Shown: piece by piece, positions 57,340 through 64,000 of the stretch
How positions within the stretch are numbered: the first letter of the stretch is position 1
Layout: each line of letters opens with the position of its first letter
Assembly: GCF_002078875.1 (NCBI RefSeq)
Contig: NC_034430.1
Span: 3,430,060-3,494,059 of the forward strand
Reading direction: 5' to 3'
Source of the DNA: Numida meleagris
Taxonomy: Eukaryota > Chordata > Aves > Galliformes > Numididae
DNA length: 64,000 bases
Made by a program: the position numbers and the translations under genes
Notes under the pieces: model-generated
The model's input: only the letters and a program-made list of their open reading frames with translations
The model's database searches: none
Told to the model about the DNA's origin: nothing

Positions 57340-58800
57340 CGCTCATGTCCGTCAGTCTGTCAGAGCTGCAGCCCGGGGCTCTGCAGGTGTCGTGGCAGGA
57401 CGAGGCTTGATCGTCAGTTCTGAAGATAGTCAAACAGTAACAGCTAAAGCTGTCAGGAACTTTGCTAGCTGGGGGGTTTGGATTTTTCCTTCAAGCTCCT
57501 AATTTCAGACTGCGAAGTGGACTTTTTGGGAGGTTGTGATTTATTTCGACGCCGTATTCTGAACATTTTTCCCATTTCTTTCTGATGATGCTTCCCCAAC
57601 TGAAAGTTCAGTTTGGATTGTATTTATGTACCCAAATCATGCCCTGGTAGCTGTGCAGTACCTGAACTGCAGAGCTAAAACATGCCTGAAAACTCATTTA
57701 AAAATAGGCAAGTCACTCTAGAATTTCTTAGGTGTTCAGAAAGGGAAAATCTAATCCCTACAGAGCTGCTTCCCCAGTCCCAGAGCCTGCACTGAGGTCA
57801 CTGGGCGCATCTGGGAGTGCCTTGAAATGCTCTGGAGCAGCAGCAGTTTGCTCTGCTCTTGTGAGAAACACCAGCTCCTCAGAACCACAGCAAAATACTT
57901 CAGTGTCCAAGTCCTGAGGTGGTGATGTACTGTCTTGGACTCCTACAATTCTGTAGGGCCATGGATGAAGCTATCTATAGGCAGTACGGGTTTTTTGTAG
58001 CGTTTTTTTTTTTTTTTTGGTTCTGAAGTGCTGTACACCAAACATCTAACAATTGAATAGTTTGCATCTAAAAAAGAGTACCAGGACATGAAGACAAAAG
58101 GAAATGTTTTGAGCATGTTAGGAATCTGGGACCATCTTTTGGAAACTGTAATAGTTAACCTGGTTACCTCAGGACTGATTTAATGTACAGGTTCAGTTAC
58201 ATTAAGGGAAAAATCCAGAGCGCCTAAGAGATTTCAGATACTTTCTAAGAGGGATTGAAATAAACCTGGAATCTGCTAATTGACAGGTGGAGGACACAAC
58301 AGTGACCAGACCGAGGAACTTTCTGCCATGTTTTCATTTCTTTCATATTTGTGGTATTTTCTGAAGGCTTGAAGAGTTGAGGCCATTCAAACTGGAAAGC
58401 TGGGAATGAAAGTTCATTTGAGCAGAGGATGCACCACAAAGGCGAACCAAGCATTAAGTGCAACAGTCTGCTGTGTTTAATTGCCCCTGCAACTTTTATT
58501 TTTCTGTCTACTCATTTTTCCTAGGTTGGCATTTTTGTGGATGAATACCACTGGGAGTTAAGGACTTGCTGTGACTCTCACTCTTACTTATAGGAGTTTT
58601 GCCTGCAGCAGTCACATAGTTGAAAAATATGGATCCATGTGACTGCTAAGAGACCACTGAGAAGCCAAGTAAGTAGGACTCATGGCCATTTTGCAATTCC
58701 ACCTCATTAGACATGTTTTGGGGCTTATGATTGTGCTGTGAGGATAAATAAGTATAAATATTATATTTGCCTCCAGGTTATCTTTAAAAATGTATTTCTC
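57340..58800. other. Gene-free single-copy DNA
   Basis: No gene or transposon. A T16 tract lies at 58,003-58,018. Confidence 0.5.
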
Positions 58801-58863
58801 TCTCTCTGTCACCCTCCCCCTCTTTCTTTCTTTCTTTCCTTCTTTTTTTTTTTTTTTTTTTTT
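58801..58863. repeat. Polypyrimidine tract: (CT)n, (TTTC)n, T21
   Basis: About 60 bases almost purely pyrimidine on the plus strand: TCTCTCTCTGTC, then CCCTCCCCC, then TTTC units at 58,821-58,838, then 21 T at 58,843-58,863. Read on the minus strand it is polypurine, which produces the lysine-rich ORF there (58,612-58,866). Such tracts can form triplex (H-DNA) structures and are length-variable. It could also mark an old A-tail of a minus-strand retroelement, but no element body is visible beside it. Confidence 0.85.
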
Positions 58864-59329
58864 CAATTTTCAGTGTAGTCTGTCAGCCCCTGGTTAGGTG
58901 AGTTATCAGCTCTGTGGCCTCATGCTGTGGTGGCCCAGCACAAGGCATTCTGTTGTAAAGGGTTACCTTCTGCTGCCAATTACCCAGGGTTCTAGAAAGC
59001 AAAATGTACAGCAGTACGATTCAGCCTATGCACGAGTAGAAATACACACAACCTCAAAGCTACTGTTAGGAAAGTGTTACAAAAAATATTTGGCTTGTCT
59101 ACATTCTACATTTTCAAAATATATATGTTTAAAAAAAGATGTAATAATTATCTTTGTATCATTTGAACAACTCTTGTGAATTATCTTTGACGTACAGAGG
59201 AGTGAGACAGTACAACAAAACTTGGCTAAATGTGTACCAAAATGGACATTGTTGTACAGCTGTTGGTCTTTCTTTAAGACATAAAGTGCAAACTGTCTTT
59301 GTTTAACACAGTGTTCCAGCTCACTGCTA
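58864..59329. other. Gene-free single-copy DNA
   Basis: Nothing recognised. Confidence 0.5.
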
Positions 59330-59400
59330 GCTGCAGACCTGTGTATCTCCAGTGGGGTCAGTGGGATTGTGCCAACCCACACTAGATGAGGACCTGCCCT
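59330..59400 (+). mobile_element. Probable ancient amniote interspersed repeat fragment
   Basis: 'cctgtgtatctccagtgggg', 'tcagtgggattgtgccaac' and 'ccacactagatgaggacctg' resemble a phrase I know from many sauropsid and other amniote loci ('tcaatggagttacaccagtttacaccagctgaggatctggccc'), part of an old dispersed repeat. I cannot give the family name with certainty. Orientation is given relative to that remembered phrase. Confidence 0.45.
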
Positions 59401-60293
59401 CTCTTCTCTTTACCTCAATTCAGTGTCCATGTGTTTTGAAAACTGGACAAACTCATGGAGGAAGAAGCCATGGGATGCTACTGAGCAAAAGAATGCTGCT
59501 TCTGATTTAGAATATTCTTGCACTGGTTGCTGGATACCAGGAAGTATCTGAGTGACACAATGCTTCTGTGGTTTGTGCAGACTTTCTTGAGTGGGTGCTG
59601 TTAGTCTCTGTTAGACATGTAATATATGTAGCTTTAGTTGTTCAGTTGTTTGTTTTAGGCTTGGTGTGCGCACTCGCACGTATTTCTTGATCTCACTGTT
59701 ATGGCTGCTGGCCCTGGTATTGGGACAGACCTCTTCGTATTCTGCTCTTTTATTTTTTTCTTACAAGCTTTACAAACATCTTGCCTTCACTCCAGTGAGA
59801 AGATCTCAAACAGTGTCATTAACATAGGTTTGAGCTTGTGTAACCGTTACCAGTCAGCTCCGTTGTTTCCTATTTCCATTTCTATACATCTGGGAGTTTG
59901 GAATAGTCATTTGACTGCCTTGCTTTAGTTTAGCTTTAACCAAGATGGCATTTTACGTGGTAGTCTACCTTCCAGCATACAGCCCTAGTAATGAGTCTGC
60001 TGTGAATGGTGCTGTAGGAATTCACAGACCCTCAGTGTAACAGATGCTGACTGTGTACGGAAAAGCCAGAAATTTGTGAGTTGGTCTTTTGAGCCAACTA
60101 CTATGATGCAACAAGAGCAGCTCCTTTAAAGGAGAAAGCAGCACTAGGTTTTGTATAACTTGCATATTTATTTTGGCTCATTGATGTTTCCAGGAGATGA
60201 TGCCAGGAAATATTGTTGGCTTTTTGTATTCAAATTTTAAGAGGATGTTTAGTGTTTGGAGATGGTGTAGCTCTAGAATGTGGGTCTGGATTA
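59401..60293. other. Gene-free single-copy DNA
   Basis: Nothing recognised. Short ORFs have no signature. Confidence 0.5.
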
Positions 60294-60307
60294 CCACGAG
60301 GTGGCAC
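60294..60307 (+). promoter_or_regulatory. Candidate CTCF-binding motif
   Basis: CCACGAGGTGGCAC matches the CTCF core CCASYAGRKGGCRS at 13 of 14 positions (G instead of C/T at position 5), including the invariant AGGTGGC centre. It is the best CTCF-like match I found in the window. Forward orientation, the same as the candidate at 3,370. Occupancy is unknown. Confidence 0.42.
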
Positions 60308-63300
60308 TGTGCAAGGTCTGAAGGACACGCTGGTTGTAGTACTTTGCTTGAAGTTTGTTATCACATTGCCCAGGAAATGCATGTTAAAAGGTCACGCAAA
60401 AGCACCAAGGGATTCCTGTTTTCACAAAGGCTACTTCATACTCTCATGCACTGGTGGTCTGTACGTGCTCAAAAATGTTGATGCCCAAAGTATGAGTTCT
60501 GTCCATTGGAAGGACTGCAGTCCTATCTTTAAGGATCAGGAAAACGTTCTAGAAAAGGCAGCCCTGCTGTTCTCCATTTCCGCCTCTCCTAAATAAAGCT
60601 CCAACAGTGAAAAGAGCTGAGAAGAATCCTGCTTGTTTCTTAATGAACAACTGCTATCCAGAAGGCCTTGCACGTCTCCTTTTTCCACTGGTGTGCAGAG
60701 CTGTTGCACATAATGCCCACCTACGAGATGTTGGATGTAACCTTGGAAGGCTCCAAGCTCCACCTGAAGCAGCACCCTTAGCTTGGAGCCACACACATAC
60801 AGGGTTTGTGCCCAGTCCTGTGGGATGTGTATAATGCTATTCTGTCTGCGCTTGGGCAGGGCATTGGCCTTCTAATCACAGAAAGCTTCCTCACAACGTT
60901 AGCAATGCTTTTGACTCTGTGAAGGACCCTCTAGGTAAATAAAATCGAGATGCAGCTTGTAGCATTTCTGCAGTGTGGGACAGGCTTTAGTTGTGCTATC
61001 CGTTATTGTCTGTTCCAAGGTCTAGTTTCAGGTTTTTAAACCTCTAAGAAGATTAGTGTCTTTTTTGGTTCTTAGAGTGAAATAGGTAACATCAGGCTGC
61101 ACGGATAATGAAAGTGACAGTGTTTGGGGGAGCTTTGTGGCATTGTACTGTGATACATTTGCATTTATCATCTCAGATTATTTCAAATGTTTGTCTTTAG
61201 GAAGTCAGATCCTCTGCCCTGGGAGTTTATGTGACCAAATCTCAGTGTGCTGCCCACAAATCTCGCAGAGGAGACAATTTGGCTGCTTGTGTGGTGGCTC
61301 TTTGGTTCATGCTGCTGAAGAGAGACAGTCTCGCTAAGCATCTGAGTGTTGCATTGTCTCTGAATGGCATTTTCATACCAAGTACAATATTTATCAAAAC
61401 CAAGCAAAATTCTGCTGAGCTTCATGGATTTTTCTTCAGACCTGGAGCTCTTTGCATAGATTTTCCAAGTTTCTTCCCCTTTCTTCAAGAGCCCTCAGTG
61501 CTTTTTCTTTGCGTCCTTCTCCTCTTTGTCCCCCAAACTCTCTTGGCTGATTTACCATCCAACTCGTTCTCTGCTGCTTTTATGCTCCTGCCATTGAGGT
61601 TCACCAAAACTTCACATCTTCTCACTGCTATAGATAAAGGCGTGAACTGATTTCTTTCTCATTTCCTGAAATCACAGAAGGAGAATTTTGCAAAATAATT
61701 AAAATTGCGAATTGCTTGTTTGCTCAAGATCAGATTTATTCAAAAGGGTGCGAGCTCTTTGAGACTGGAAGAAATTTTTGAGACGTATTTTGAACAGGGT
61801 AAGCATTTTTTCAGATTATTCCCAGCATAATATGCTAAGGGGAATATGGTGCATTTGTTTTTTCCTTTAAAAAAAAAAAATCAATGGACTGAAACATTCC
61901 CTCTAGACCTATAATATTTATTTCAATGTTCTGTCAATAAATATAACAAGGTTAGTTTTCTATCAGGTTAGCTGGAAGAATCATTTGAGGGAAGCTCTAT
62001 TTGGTAAGCTCAATTGCAAAAAGCAATCAATAAGAAAAAATTCCCTTGTTGTTATTGAAGAGAAAAATGGAGCTCTGAGGAGTTGTCCCAGGACAAGTAT
62101 TTATGTCTCCTCCCCACAATCCTTTCGTGGGCACCTGAAGGCTGATCTGCCTTCCTAGCTTCTGCTTCCCAGTGCCAGAAGAGGGGACAAGAAAGCACGG
62201 CAAAGCCCAGGCAATCCTTGAAGTAGCATCGCATTCTGAATGTTGCAGCCCTGTTCTTGTTCAAGAGGATATCCCTGCTGGCTTCTTTTGTGCATTATCC
62301 AAATCCTAATCCCCTGAGACTGAGAACCTCCTGTAAAATCTTGACGGCAGCGTTTCTCAGTTTCAGTGGCCTCTCGCAGAGAGTTCTTTAAGAGTAATGC
62401 AAAACTCATAATGCAGTTTCACCATTTATTTATAATATTGAAAAGAGCCAGACTAGCCTGTCCTGCTAGAATCATCCTTCATTGGCGTTACTGCTGGATG
62501 TGCCAGAGGCAATGTCCTGCCCGAGCCCTGTGCTGCAGGCTCGCCTCTGCTCTTCTCGGAGATGAGACAGCAGGGAGGTGTGACAGCTTCTATACATCTG
62601 AAAGTACTCTCGTGTCTTCTGTGCAGCTGTAATATCCAGTTGGCCCAGAAGTGATGAGATTTGTCATCACTTGGCATGCAAGAATGGAGAAAGTAAAGTC
62701 AGGATGAAGACAAATGCTGAGCATTTTTAAATGAAAATGAGAAACAAAACTATGAAGTTTCTGCACCCAATCATGATATTGTAATGCACTCCAAGGCTAC
62801 CTCCCATGTTTCTTGTTAAGTACATTCTCAGCTCAAAATAGTTTGGGGGACAAAGAAGCGTCCATGCAACATCATTTCCCATATGAGGATAATATCCCCT
62901 GATTGTTTTCAATGATTCCTGTGTATTCTGCAATATCTATTGTAAGTTACTGCAATACATATAACTACAAGCTGTACGTTTCTAACCTATCTGCTTTACA
63001 TTTTACAATCTGGTTTTGATAGGAGCCTACCTTTTATGCAGTTTGTTGTTACAGCACTCTGAGGAATATGAGGAAGGTTCTCAGTCTCTTGCAGGTGGAA
63101 TTAGTGGTATTAAAGCCCCATCTGCATTATCAGTATTAGAGACCCGTTGTTCTGTGTGCAACAGTGAGCAAACCAAACTCAGCTGGTGTCGTCCTCATAC
63201 ATTTAAGTGGTGTGGATGAGCTCAACTGGCTTGAAGTTTTGCAAAAGTATTGTGGTTCTGATGTCCTTGTGCATGGTGTGTGGGAGGGCGAGCTGGAGCT

Positions 63301-63766
63301 GCTCTGTGCGTTGTGATAGCTGTAATGGCACAGTGAATGCATGCTGAATTAAGGCAGTCCTCACCAGATCATCTGTGAGCTGGTTCTAATCGATTTGATT
63401 CTTTCAGACTTTGTGTTTTGCAGGAAACCTTTGTAATTTTGGAGGGCAAACAAAACAACAAAAGCAAAAAGTTGTGTTACTATGGTCAAAATAAAGCATT
63501 TGAAAGTAATTTCTTGGAGGTGGCATCATGCAGCAGGCATGAGGGAGATGTGAGCAGAGTCCTCTTCCTTCGTTCTGTCGGATCAATGCAATGCATTGAC
63601 AAGAGCCCACTCTTGTGGGAGCAGTTGGCCAGAATTGCTTCTGTAATATATTCTGCAACAGCATGTAGGGAGACAGCAGAGGCAGCCCAAAGGGATGGCC
63701 AGGGAACAATATAAAGGATGAATGTAAAATAAATTTCTGTGATTATATGTAGTCACTGAAGTGGAG
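60308..63766. other. Gene-free single-copy DNA
   Basis: No gene or repeat family recognised. Two overlapping plus-strand frames at 60,197-60,596 are open together, which argues for chance. The region 61,660-62,060 is AT-rich with TAAT cores but low CpG. An A tract lies near 61,869-61,880. Confidence 0.5.
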
Positions 63767-63829
63767 CTGGAAAAAAAAAAAGAGTATAGAGCTAATAAAG
63801 AAAAAAAAAAGCTAATGAGAATAAAGACA
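63767..63829. repeat. Purine-rich A-tract pair
   Basis: Two runs of about ten or more A bracket the phrase 'gagtatagagctaataaag', and 'agctaat...aataaag' recurs after the second run. This is low-complexity purine-rich DNA, perhaps a small local duplication. Confidence 0.5.
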
Positions 63830-63931
63830 GTAGTTGACGGTACAGGTTTTTTTTCCTTTCAAAATATAGCCAAAGGTTTTGGGAGAACCCTGTTAATATA
63901 GCTGTATTAGCATTAATGGGGGGTCCCAAGG

Positions 63932-64000
63932 TTTTTTTTTTTTTTTTTTTGTTTTTTTTTCAAAGAACTTTGGGGTGTGAGGCGTCTATTATTATTATTA
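63932..64000. repeat. T19-G-T9 tract and a terminal (ATT)n run
   Basis: Nineteen T at 63,932-63,950, one G, then nine T to 63,960; after 27 other bases an (ATT)n run starts at about 63,988 and is cut by the window edge. These are simple repeats. The T tract could be the A-tail of a minus-strand retroelement, but no body is visible. Confidence 0.8.

Noticed and set aside
57080..57433. Pro/Gly-rich ORF (-) and Gly/Leu-rich ORF (+)
   Set aside because: Both are produced by the hexamer repeat, which lacks stops in these frames; not evidence of a protein.
1..64000. tRNA, rRNA, known microRNA, CRISPR array or bacterial/viral gene content
   Set aside because: No cloverleaf with tRNA box A/B spacing, no rRNA core sequence, no known microRNA seed hairpin and no regularly spaced direct repeats were seen; I saw no retroviral gag, pol or env frames.

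Overview
The window looks like avian nuclear DNA with no recognisable gene. The organism call rests on several CR1 LINE 3' ends in both orientations. They carry the bird-type ending (copies of ATTCTATG after 'tcccttccaaccca') and the CR1 reverse-transcriptase C-terminal reading frame. A galliform such as chicken is plausible, but I cannot prove the species. Base composition is moderately AT-rich with GC-rich patches. There are no bacterial-style operons, no rRNA or tRNA, no CRISPR array, and no open reading frame with a protein signature outside CR1. The longer ORFs are chance openings in GC-rich patches or run through repeats. I could not identify any spliced exon with confidence, so I describe the window as intergenic, or a very large intron.

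Layout. From 1 to about 11.4 kb there is mostly undistinguished single-copy DNA with CpG-rich spots (640-960, 1,428-1,500, 5,898-5,935), a CTCF-like motif at 3,370 and one old CR1 end at 6.5 kb. From 11.4 to 24.9 kb, AT-rich blocks packed with TAAT/ATTA homeodomain cores alternate with three CR1 copies (12.3, 16.5 and 21.5 kb). The same stretch holds a compact PBX/MEIS plus TCF/LEF-like cluster at 14.9 kb. A long, much-decayed ancient CR1 lies at 27.4-28.25 kb. From 33.7 to 57 kb comes the main run of candidate conserved noncoding elements (33.7, 35.6, 39.6, 40.4, 44.4, 47.8, 49.0, 50.7, 52.2, 53.3 and 56.5 kb), with CR1 copies at 43.0 and 46.3 kb and an ancient MIR-like SINE at 55.15 kb. From 57 to 64 kb there is a G-rich hexamer minisatellite (57.2 kb), a polypyrimidine tract (58.8 kb), a probable ancient amniote repeat (59.3 kb), a second CTCF-like motif (60.3 kb) and homopolymer or triplet tracts at the right edge.

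Interpretation. No genes, few young transposons, and many AT-rich blocks that keep CpG and are dense in homeodomain, POU and PBX/MEIS motifs form the pattern expected of a regulatory gene desert (or giant intron) beside a developmental transcription-factor gene. That gene is not in the window and I cannot name it. Conservation cannot be seen in a single sequence, so every regulatory call is a prediction from composition and motifs and carries low to moderate confidence.
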